A stretch of 64,000 bases of DNA from positions 1 to 64,000 of the IMG/VR virus record IMGVR_UViG_3300027741_000056; one strand, 5' to 3'. How positions within the stretch are numbered: the first letter of the stretch is position 1; each line of letters begins with the position of its first letter. The notes below the pieces were generated by a model that worked only from the letters and a program-made list of their open reading frames with translations, made no database searches and was not told the DNA's origin. This document shows positions 23,579 through 29,878 of this stretch, one piece after another. Position numbers and translations under genes: made by a program. The stretch is from a virus.

Positions 23579-24877
23579 TTACCCCATTTGCATTTCTTCA
23601 GCTTCGTCATCAGCCATTCTCATTTCTGCTGCACGTTCGGCGCTAATGTCGCCAAAGCGTCCAAAGGTTGGGTCAAACTCAGTAAACCAGCGCGAACCAG
23701 ATTCACCGTGTCGATACTTAGTGAGTGAGTTAAGCAATACATGCTTAGATACTCTTTTGAGCGTCACTAACGCGTCAGCATCTTGTCCTAAAGCATCAGA
23801 TTGTGCTAAATGTTCAGCGCCTGGTGTTTTGTCTGAGTTGCCTCCAGCGCGGTTTATTTGTGCCGCGGCAATGATTGGGACATTGCGATTAAGTGCTACT
23901 TCTTTAAGTTGGTTAGAAATAGCAGCCATTGCTCGCCAGTCTTCAATAGCGCGTGAGCCGGTTGTTGTGTGCATAAGGCCAACGTAGTCCACGATAACTA
24001 ATGTGTTATCACCTGCAACGGCTGAGATGACTGATGCGTCACATCTGCCTTTGGATGGATCATAGACACTAATTGTTCCTGTGGCTGTTTCTGACCACTT
24101 TTCCAATAGTTTGCGGCGTGTATCAATGTCTATTTCTGTCCATGGACGTTTGTAGTCTTTGAATGCCACTCGATGAATACGATCTTGTACGGATTTAGCA
24201 GGCATTTCGAGACTGAAGTATGCAACATCCCAGCCACCTTCTGCTGCAGCAACAGCATGTTGAATCATTTTCCATGATTTACCAATACCTAAACGCGCTG
24301 CTACAAACCACAAATCACCTGCAGCAATACCACCAGTGATTGCGCTAAGCATTCCATACGGTACTGGGCACATGTTGAGCTCTTGCTCATTCTCCAAAAG
24401 TGTTAAATCTGTAGCATCAATGCCCATACCAATGGCTGGTTGTATTTGCGATAAACCATTTTTTAGGTAATCAATAGCCTCATCGTTTGCGTCTTCTGCA
24501 AGAGATGCTGATGCTTTAGACATTGCTGAACGTAAAACTCTGTTTGTGTGTGCATCAGATAGTTGACTTGCTGCCCATACAGGGTTTATGTCTGATGTGT
24601 ACGGGAACCGTGGGTACTTTTCTTGAAGTAAGTGAACTGGTGGAGCACAGTTAGCATCCTGTTGGTATTTCATACAAAACTCATGAATAGGTTTGTGGCC
24701 TGATATTTGTTCTGTCTTAACACCAAACATACCTGGGATATAGACACCGGTATCTATTAGCGCTGAAATAAACAATGCTTCTGGAGCATGATCTGCTGTA
24801 GAACCGTAGTTAACTTGTATGTGCTTATCACTGACCAGTTTCATGTAACTGTTTTTCTCTTGTTTTTGTAATCCCAT
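23579..24877 (-). CDS. dnaB: DnaB-like replicative helicase
   Basis: 432 residues. Walker A AARLGIGKSW (~192-201), SLEMP (~220), Walker B TLVIVDYVGLM (~290-300) and a RecA-type C-terminal core (IIAAAQINRAGG). The Walker A departs from the usual GxxGxGK(T/S) in having Arg-Leu. The N-terminal domain is DnaB-like and shorter. AGGAG lies 6 nt before the ATG. It is the first gene of the leftward replication transcript, behind a leader with its own terminator. Confidence 0.9.
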   Translation of the reverse strand: MGLQKQEKNSYMKLVSDKHIQVNYGSTADHAPEALFISALIDTGVYIPGMFGVKTEQISGHKPIHEFCMKYQQDANCAPPVHLLQEKYPRFPYTSDINPVWAASQLSDAHTNRVLRSAMSKASASLAEDANDEAIDYLKNGLSQIQPAIGMGIDATDLTLLENEQELNMCPVPYGMLSAITGGIAAGDLWFVAARLGIGKSWKMIQHAVAAAEGGWDVAYFSLEMPAKSVQDRIHRVAFKDYKRPWTEIDIDTRRKLLEKWSETATGTISVYDPSKGRCDASVISAVAGDNTLVIVDYVGLMHTTTGSRAIEDWRAMAAISNQLKEVALNRNVPIIAAAQINRAGGNSDKTPGAEHLAQSDALGQDADALVTLKRVSKHVLLNSLTKYRHGESGSRWFTEFDPTFGRFGDISAERAAEMRMADDEAEEMQMG

Positions 24878-24892
24878 TTTTTCTCCTGTGTG

Positions 24893-24944
24893 TATAAAAC
24901 AAAATAGCCTTAAGTCTGTATCTAGAATTACCTAGACTAAGGCT
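24893..24944 (-). terminator. Attenuator-type terminator in the replication leader
   Basis: AGCCTTA-A-GTCT (24906-24917) pairs with AGACTAAGGCT (24934-24944), one bulged base, and is followed on the minus strand by AUUUUGUUUUAUAC. It lies between the promoter -10 at 25014-25019 and the helicase start, so transcripts must read through it to reach the replication genes. Confidence 0.65.
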
Positions 24945-25013
24945 TAAAGCTATTTTTGGGAAGTCAAAAGTTAAAATCTTTTAGGCATACTGCCCCCTCC
25001 CCGTGTAAGAGCA

Positions 25014-25019
25014 ATTATA
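25014..25019 (-). promoter_or_regulatory. Candidate -10 for the replication operon
   Basis: Minus strand has TATAAT at the right distance to give a ~130-nt leader before the helicase. The -35 is weak, so an activator or alternative sigma factor is possible. Confidence 0.45.
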
Positions 25020-25114
25020 CCAGATAAATCTGAATAGGAATACCTAACAGGAAGCCATAGCAGGTAATACTTTGTAACAATCTGATAACAAGAACTTATG
25101 GGTAATCAAAGTGG

Positions 25115-25143
25115 GGTTGCGATTAGAAAGCATATGATACAAT
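25115..25143 (+). promoter_or_regulatory. Rightward promoter for the lysis leader RNA
   Basis: TTGCGA (25117-25122), 15 nt, TACAAT (25138-25143); GGTTGC at 25115 gives a 17-nt spacer. It diverges from the replication promoter ~100 bp to the left. Confidence 0.45.
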
Positions 25144-25149
25144 AAAGGC

Positions 25150-25369
25150 TGAGTACGTAGTGTTCAGAAAGCAGATTAAATAACATTCACAATAACACTC
25201 CATTAAAAGTGTTAAAGTGAAAGAAGCGAAAGCAAAAAATCTGAGTACTTAACTGAGCATAGCTGTTAAAGCGAAGCGCCACTACGGTACGGAAGCCTAA
25301 ACATATAGCGATAACCACTGTAAAAAATAGGCAAGGAATAACCCTTGTTAACGCAGGGGTTTTTTCTTT
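25150..25369 (+). ncRNA. Structured leader or small RNA upstream of the endolysin
   Basis: A ~220-nt gene-free segment from the promoter to a U-tailed hairpin. Helices: 25172-25177 with 25238-25243; inside it 25186-25190 with 25217-25221 and 25193-25199 with 25208-25214; then 25249-25253 with 25265-25269. It ends with terminator 25340-25344 with 25357-25361, followed by TTTTTTCTTTT. CAAGG at 25332-25336 can pair with CCTTG at 25343-25347, which would exclude the terminator. No known riboswitch core recognised. Confidence 0.55.
25340..25369 (+). terminator. Terminator in the lysis leader
   Basis: Hairpin between 25340-25344 and 25357-25361 followed by a long U tract, 40 nt before the endolysin start codon. 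Confidence 0.65.
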
Positions 25370-25408
25370 TGTGTACACTAGACACATAACTACAATCAAG
25401 GAGCAATA

Positions 25409-25825
25409 ATGGCAATATCACGTATTACAGGCACTCAAGCATTTTCACACATGAATGTTTGGCGTCTTAATGAAAAAAATGGTTTTCTTGGCTACTGCCA
25501 CAGAACATGTCAGAATGCTTGGGGACTACCTCCTAAGTATGAATCAGCTATTGATGCATGGAATCATGTACCTAAGCAGCATCGTCATACAGATCCAACT
25601 AAGGCTCCTATAGGAAGTCCCCATTTTTGGGAAGGTGGCTTGTATGGGCATGTGGCGCTTCAGTCAGATAAGAAAGATGTTGTTATTACTACTGATGCCC
25701 CTCGCCCTAATTACATTGGTTTAGAGCACATGGATTTCTTTACTAAGAACTGGGGTAAGAAGTATCTTGGTTGGGCTTCCCAGTACAACGATGTTGATTT
25801 GCAGTTGGGTAAGATGCCTTCATGA
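25409..25825 (+). CDS. Endolysin peptidase/amidase domain (NlpC/P60-CHAP type)
   Basis: 138 residues. GYCHRTCQNAWG (27-38: Cys30 or Cys34 as nucleophile), SAIDAW (46-51), PIGSPHFW (67-74) and GHVAL (His81) reproduce the Cys-His order of short actinophage lysin peptidase domains that cut peptidoglycan cross-links. No cell-wall-binding domain, so it is single-domain. AAGGAG precedes the ATG. A small membrane protein overlaps its stop, giving a lysis pair. Confidence 0.7.
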   Translation: MAISRITGTQAFSHMNVWRLNEKNGFLGYCHRTCQNAWGLPPKYESAIDAWNHVPKQHRHTDPTKAPIGSPHFWEGGLYGHVALQSDKKDVVITTDAPRPNYIGLEHMDFFTKNWGKKYLGWASQYNDVDLQLGKMPS

Positions 25826-25965
25826 TTAAATGGCTCAAGAGTTTAGATTGGGAACTTGTATTGTTCAGGTTCATTATTCTTATGACCGGCGCTTGGGCAT
25901 TATTCAATGCTTTCTTACTAGCTGATTTGTTTTATTGGTACAAGACAGGTCACAATTTCTGGTAA
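25822..25965 (+). CDS. 47-residue membrane protein, holin candidate
   Basis: Start overlaps the endolysin stop by 4 bp (ATGA). Sequence: short basic/aromatic start (MIKWLKSLDWE), one long hydrophobic segment (about residues 12-36, with VLFRFIILMTGAWALFNAF) and a short aromatic tail. Size, single membrane span and coupling to the endolysin fit a small holin or antiholin. No family match by eye, so the role is inference. Confidence 0.6.
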   Translation: MIKWLKSLDWELVLFRFIILMTGAWALFNAFLLADLFYWYKTGHNFW

Positions 25966-26114
25966 TATTTTGCTTAGTGTGGGCTTCCTAGGACGTGCCT
26001 TTACTAGCCGCAGTATTGTGGCTCCGTATGGAGTACCAATACCGCCTTGCCAAGACCCTCGTGCACCACATTCTTTCAGTGTTTGTGGGAGCGGGGGTTT
26101 TGTGCTACATTTAA

Positions 26115-26186
26115 GGTACTGTAGTCCAATAGAGCAGAGACGGCCAGAAAATGGAGGGATTGCAGGTTCAAATCCTGCCAGTACCA
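26115..26186 (+). tRNA. tRNA-like element with a degenerate anticodon arm
   Basis: GGTACTG (26115-26121) pairs with CAGTACC (26179-26185); the T-arm GCAGG-TTCAAAT-CCTGC is perfect; the D-arm is GTC...GAC. The anticodon arm is not normal: only CCA-GAAAA-TGG pairs (3 bp, 5-nt loop), U33 is absent and the segment is ~3 nt short. No anticodon can be assigned. Either a decayed tRNA or a tRNA mimic within the larger RNA. Confidence 0.45.
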
Positions 26187-26492
26187 CTTCGCTAGTCTAT
26201 GCACCATGACGTCTGGGAGTATGGGCCTCCATTAAATTGGGCGGCGGAGTCTTTTATGGAATAAGAGTTTGTTTATTCCAAGTTATATGATAAGTTTTCT
26301 TTTAACAGCACGGATTGCAACTGTGTTGGTGAGTGGCTGAAAAAAGTCTCCTGTTTAGGTGGGATGATAAAGCACAACGTGGGTTTAGCGGCCTGGACTT
26401 AGCGGTCTAAAGCGTTGGTAGGAACAAGGCGGTACATAGGATACCTAAACTTCTCCTTGGTGGTAACAGACAATCCACCCTTACAACCTTAA

Positions 26493-26548
26493 GGCCCCGT
26501 ATGCGGACATGATCTGATTGTGACCGGTACGGGGTCTTTTGTGATTTT
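26493..26548 (+). terminator. Terminator ending the large RNA region
   Basis: GGCCCCGTA (26493-26501) pairs with TACGGGGTC (26528-26536), one G.U pair, followed by TTTTGTGATTTT. Confidence 0.75.
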
Positions 26549-26677
26549 AGTAGTGTAGAACCTGTGAAATTGGTAGTGTTATATTGTTTACATTGAAATA
26601 TAACAAAACCACGCTAAGTGTTACATTGTTGCATCTTAGTGCAACACTTTGCTTGGTTATGTTGCACCACAATGCAA
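26549..26677. other. AT-rich spacer with two hairpins
   Basis: Contains GTTATATT/AATATAAC (about 26578-26604) and AAGTGTT/AACACTT with an inner TTGCA/TGCAA (about 26614-26650). No gene seen. It separates the large RNA's terminator from the tmRNA-like RNA and may carry that RNA's promoter, which I could not identify. Confidence 0.4.
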
Positions 26678-26757
26678 GGGGCAGGAAGGTTTCGACTAGA
26701 CATTAAAACCGCATGTCGGTAGTGTTTAGGACCAGAGTTCAATTCTCTGCTGCTCCA
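26678..26757 (+). ncRNA. tmRNA-like RNA reduced to its tRNA-like domain
   Basis: The acceptor stem GGGGCAG (26678-26684) pairs with CTGCTCC (26750-26756); the third pair is G.U, the alanine identity element of tmRNA, and A26757 is the discriminator. GAAGGTTTCGACT follows the 5' strand as in actinobacterial tmRNA. A 9-bp P2-like helix joins 26696-26704 to 26721-26729, capped by ACCG-CATGT-CGGT. The T-arm is CAGAG-TTCAATT-CTCTG, preceded by TAGGAC as in tmRNA. No tag reading frame or pseudoknots are present: ~80 nt against ~360 for a normal tmRNA. Confidence 0.65.
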
Positions 26758-26783
26758 CACGCGGCCAAACAAAGGAGATAAGT

Positions 26784-27254
26784 GTGACAACGCAAACATT
26801 AGAGAAGACACTTGATAGGTTTTATTCAAAAACTCAAGTATCTGCAGGTACTGATTGCTTGAAGTGGGTTGGTGCTATTAATAGCCAAGGTTATGGAAAC
26901 TTTTGGTATGAAGGTAAGACTGTTTCAGCACATAGGTTTATTTTTGTTATGCGCAAGAATGATGGTGAATGGCTAGATAGAAAACTAGTTGTTAGACACA
27001 CATGTGATACTAGAGATTGCACAAACATTGATCACCTTATTTCTGGTACTTACGGCGACAACTTGCAAGATGCTTGGGATAGGAATCGTCGTAGTCGCAC
27101 GTTAAAGAAAAAGTCTTCTGCAGTTGCTAAAAAATGGAGTGAACACGCTCACGATGTGGGACTAGATGATTTGGAAACCCCTACGTTAGAGCAGATACGT
27201 ACTGCTCAAAAGTTAGCTCGTGAAGTTCTTAGGGAACAAAAAGCGCGTGGCTAG
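26784..27254 (+). CDS. HNH endonuclease beside the terminase
   Basis: 156 residues with an HNH_3-type core: VSAHRFIF (~47-54), VRHTCDTRDC (~70-79), HLISGTYGDN (~84-93). The first His of the RHTC block and the later Asn/His are catalytic. Start is GTG with AAAGGAG upstream. HNH proteins next to large terminases often nick or cut DNA during packaging; alternatively a homing nuclease. C-terminal third is a basic helical tail. Confidence 0.88.
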   Translation: MTTQTLEKTLDRFYSKTQVSAGTDCLKWVGAINSQGYGNFWYEGKTVSAHRFIFVMRKNDGEWLDRKLVVRHTCDTRDCTNIDHLISGTYGDNLQDAWDRNRRSRTLKKKSSAVAKKWSEHAHDVGLDDLETPTLEQIRTAQKLAREVLREQKARG

Positions 27255-27315
27255 TTATGTGTTGACAGTCTTGCTACTGCTATGGTGGGTTGCATCATCG
27301 TACTCAGGAAAGTAA
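27247..27315 (+). CDS. Possible 22-residue hydrophobic peptide
   Basis: A GTG-started frame overlaps the HNH end and stops immediately before the terminase ATG (TAAATG). It encodes a Leu/Trp/Val-rich stretch (SYVLTVLLLLWWVASS). The junction is neat, but the ribosome site (AGGG, 12 nt away) is poor and the length is minimal. Confidence 0.25.
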   Translation: MASYVLTVLLLLWWVASSYSGK

Positions 27316-28821
27316 ATGACTGAATCACCTATTTTTAGCCTTGTCAGGCCACCAACCAATAAAGAAGAGTTGTGGTGGACTGTTAAAGCGCTGTGGGGTG
27401 TTGAACTTCCAAGAGTGCAAGTGTGTCCGGATCACACAGCGCCTTTTGATGCTTTTGCAGAGGCGTATTTTGGTAATGATTACAACTGGGTGCTTTGGTA
27501 TGGTTCGCGTGGTACAGGCAAGTCTTACATGCTTGCTTTGCTTGCTTTAACTAAGGCTGCTTTGCTTGAGATTAACGTAACGCTTCTTGGTGGGTCTATG
27601 GCTCAGTCACAAAACATTCATGAGCATGTGGAGTTTTTGACGCAATTTCGTAATGCGCCAGTGCACGCTATTGAATCAATTATCAAGACACAAATTACTT
27701 TTACTGGTGGTAACTGGATTCGTCCTCTACCAGCTTCTCAAAAGACTGTTCGTGGTCCTCACCCTCAAATGACTCTGCTTGATGAGATTGACGAAATGGA
27801 GCGTAAGATTTATGACGCTGCTATGGGTCAGGCTATGACTAAACCTAACGTGCGTGGCGTTGAGATTCCTGAAATGGTTGTTGCTTCTTCTACTTGGCAA
27901 AACCCTGTTGGCACGTTTCAGTCTGTTATGGATGAAGCTTTGGCTAAGGGTATGCCTGTTCGTACGTGGTGTTATCGTGAGCAGTTGAAACCTAATGGGT
28001 GGATGGATCCTGATTTTATTGAACGTAAACGTATGTCTGTTCCAGCAGAAATGTTTCGTGTTGAGTATGAACTTGGTGAACCTGCTGGTGGGTCTCGTGC
28101 GTTTGATTTGGAAAAGTTAAATAAGGCTTTTGTTGAATTGCAGATTGTTGATGAGCGTCATTCTGCTAATGATGATGAGTGGATTTTTGAGCATCCAGTG
28201 CCTACTGCTACTTATTCTGCTGGGGCTGATTGGGCAAAAGAGCAAGATAAGACTGTTATTGCTGTGTTTAGGTTAGATGAGGGTAAGCGCACTCTTGTTT
28301 ATTATCGCCGGTTTAATCGTATGGATTGGCCTACGATGATTGGTGTTTTTAACAAGGTAACTACTGACTATCAGGCTATGGCAGCGCATGATGCTACTGG
28401 TATTGGCAATGTTGTTCATGACATGGTTGATGAGCGTGTGATTAAGTTTACGATGTCTTCTCAGAAGCGTACTGAGATGCTTACTAATTACATTACTGCT
28501 GTTGAGCAGGGGCGTTATCGTTTGCCTCGCAATACGCCTGCTTACAATGAGCATAAGTCCACTACTGTTGAGGAAGTTTTTGGTGGTGGTGGTTGGAACT
28601 CTCATTTGTCTGATGATGTGTGTGCTTTTGCTTTGGCTCATCATGCTGCTGAACGTATGGCTCCTCCTGCTTCTGGTGAGGGTGTTAAGAAAACTGAATT
28701 TGCTCCGGCTAAGTTTAAAGAGATTACTCCTGTCTATGAGGATGATGGGCGTTACGTTACGCAGGTTGGTTCAGTGACTGTTAAGGATGACAGTGGTGTT
28801 GGAGTTTTTAACCTTTTCTGA
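27316..28821 (+). CDS. terL: Terminase large subunit
   Basis: 501 residues: ATPase with Walker A GSRGTGKS (~63-70), Walker B LLDEIDEM (~152-159) and motif ASSTWQNP (~193-200); C-terminal RNase H-like nuclease with ADWAKEQDKT (~300), ATGIG and the final DD pair near residue 438. It cuts concatemers and drives DNA into the prohead, working with the portal at 32549 and a small subunit, possibly the protein at 15732. Confidence 0.95.
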   Translation: MTESPIFSLVRPPTNKEELWWTVKALWGVELPRVQVCPDHTAPFDAFAEAYFGNDYNWVLWYGSRGTGKSYMLALLALTKAALLEINVTLLGGSMAQSQNIHEHVEFLTQFRNAPVHAIESIIKTQITFTGGNWIRPLPASQKTVRGPHPQMTLLDEIDEMERKIYDAAMGQAMTKPNVRGVEIPEMVVASSTWQNPVGTFQSVMDEALAKGMPVRTWCYREQLKPNGWMDPDFIERKRMSVPAEMFRVEYELGEPAGGSRAFDLEKLNKAFVELQIVDERHSANDDEWIFEHPVPTATYSAGADWAKEQDKTVIAVFRLDEGKRTLVYYRRFNRMDWPTMIGVFNKVTTDYQAMAAHDATGIGNVVHDMVDERVIKFTMSSQKRTEMLTNYITAVEQGRYRLPRNTPAYNEHKSTTVEEVFGGGGWNSHLSDDVCAFALAHHAAERMAPPASGEGVKKTEFAPAKFKEITPVYEDDGRYVTQVGSVTVKDDSGVGVFNLF

Positions 28822-28884
28822 TTGCAATCGTTTGTTTGTGGGCTTAGGCTTGTAACGTCTGTTTTCTCAGTTTGCGAGGTTCTT

Positions 28885-29169
28885 ATGAACACTTTTCTTA
28901 AATGGTTTGGTACTAGTCCTGTTGCGGCTGTGCTAAAGATTGCTGTTAGTGGCTTGTTGGTTATTGTGTTTGATTCGATTAATTCTTATCATTTGCCTGC
29001 AGGTGTAGCTTTGGTTATTACTGCTTTTATTCCTGTTGTTGTGGACTATCTAAATCCGCATGATGCTCGTTTTGGTAAGGGCGCTGCGCCTAGCCTTGTG
29101 GATTTTTTGCAGGCTTACACTAAGGTTATTAATGCTGAGTCTGCTAATAGTGAGACGCCACAATCATGA
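28885..29169 (+). CDS. Two-span membrane protein, holin candidate
   Basis: 94 residues from ATG 28885 (GAGG upstream). Two hydrophobic segments: VLKIAVSGLLVIVFDSI (~15-31) and GVALVITAFIPVVVDYL (~40-56), joined by a short loop; hydrophilic C-terminus. Small size, two spans and the following one-span protein fit a two-component holin. It lies far from the endolysin (25409), which weakens but does not exclude this. Confidence 0.6.
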   Translation: MNTFLKWFGTSPVAAVLKIAVSGLLVIVFDSINSYHLPAGVALVITAFIPVVVDYLNPHDARFGKGAAPSLVDFLQAYTKVINAESANSETPQS

Positions 29170-29405
29170 GTGAAAAAATCGTTTCGTTAGGCCAGTTAGC
29201 GTTTGCTATCGCTTCTATCTTGTCTTTGGCCGGGATTCTTGTTCGTTGGGGAATTGTTAAACCTTTGAAGCGTTTTATTGCTGACCAAACGTACCCTATT
29301 CAGCCTCATGCTAATGGGGGCGATTCTTTGCCTGATGTTATTAAGACTATTAAACGTATTGAAAATAAGTTGGACCAGCACCTTGAAGTAGATCACGGAC
29401 GCTAA
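29166..29405 (+). CDS. One-span membrane protein (DUF2746-like)
   Basis: 79 residues: hydrophobic segment LAFAIASILSLAGILVRWGI (~10-29), basic residues, then a soluble helix (DVIKTIKRIENKLDQHL). Actinophages often have such a protein after a holin. Overlaps the preceding gene by 4 bp. Function inferred from layout only. Confidence 0.6.
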   Translation: MSEKIVSLGQLAFAIASILSLAGILVRWGIVKPLKRFIADQTYPIQPHANGGDSLPDVIKTIKRIENKLDQHLEVDHGR

Positions 29406-29447
29406 AAAAGCCATAGTGTATGGTTATCTCATACCTTCGGAGGATTT

Positions 29448-29876
29448 ATGGAACTTATTGCGTCTTTGCGTAAAACATTGGCTAATGTTGTTACTGAGTA
29501 TTTTCATGCTCATGGGTTTCATTGGAATGTTGTTGGCCCTGAGTTTGCGCAGTTGCATGAGTTTTTTGAGTCTGTGTATGAAGACATTTATTCTTCGATT
29601 GACCCTATTGCTGAGATTTTGCGTAAGTTGAATGCTAAGTCTCCTTTTCGTTTGTCTGAGTTTATGGCTGATTCTACGATTACTGAGGCTAATCCTGTTG
29701 AGGCTTTAGATATGGTTCATGCTTTGAGCATGATGAATACTAAGGTTATTGAGTCTTTGAATGAGACTTATGGTTTGGCTAATGATGCTAATGAGCAGGG
29801 TGTGTGTAATTTTATTGCTGAACGTATTGATATGCATAAGAAGTGGGCGTGGCAGATGCGCTCATTGTTGAGTTAG
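29448..29876 (+). CDS. dps: Dps-family DNA-binding ferritin-like protein
   Basis: 142 residues with the Dps ferroxidase residues at canonical spacing: His25 (HWNVVGPEF), His37 (LHEFF), Asp52 and Glu56 (DPIAEI). Dps dodecamers oxidise iron and condense DNA, protecting it from peroxide. GGAGG lies 7 nt before the ATG. Its place between lysis-type membrane proteins and head genes suggests late expression, perhaps protecting or compacting DNA before packaging. No basic DNA-binding tail is visible. Confidence 0.88.
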   Translation: MELIASLRKTLANVVTEYFHAHGFHWNVVGPEFAQLHEFFESVYEDIYSSIDPIAEILRKLNAKSPFRLSEFMADSTITEANPVEALDMVHALSMMNTKVIESLNETYGLANDANEQGVCNFIAERIDMHKKWAWQMRSLLS

Positions 29877-29878
29877 TT

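Larger units (their letters stand above)
25966..26548 (+). ncRNA. Large structured non-coding RNA region
   Basis: Nearly 600 nt without a credible gene and dense in complementary segments, e.g. AGCCGC/GTGGCT near 26006, a CTCC-GTAT-GGAG hairpin near 26022, GGAATAA/TTATTCC near 26258, CAGCAC/GTGTTG near 26307, TTTAG/CTAAA near 26384, GGTGG/CCACC near 26459. It contains a tRNA-like element and ends in a clear terminator. Size, phage setting and an embedded tRNA-like part recall the GOLLD and ROOL RNA classes, but I cannot align it to either. Confidence 0.5.

Noticed and set aside
26281-26480. Group I intron or RNase P RNA in the long RNA region
   Set aside because: The conserved core strings of either RNA could not be found.
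26678-26757. Ordinary tRNA
   Set aside because: The centre is a 9-bp helix with a 4-bp cap rather than an anticodon arm, there is no D-stem, and the 5' sequence is of tmRNA type.
26678-26757. Attachment site copied from a host tmRNA
   Set aside because: Sites normally copy only the 3' end; here the 5' end and joining helix are present too, and no integrase is visible. Not fully excluded.
28273-28644. Long minus-strand frames opposite the terminase and many head genes
   Set aside because: Ser/Leu/Thr/Asn-rich antisense readings of the real genes, without ribosome sites or family patterns.
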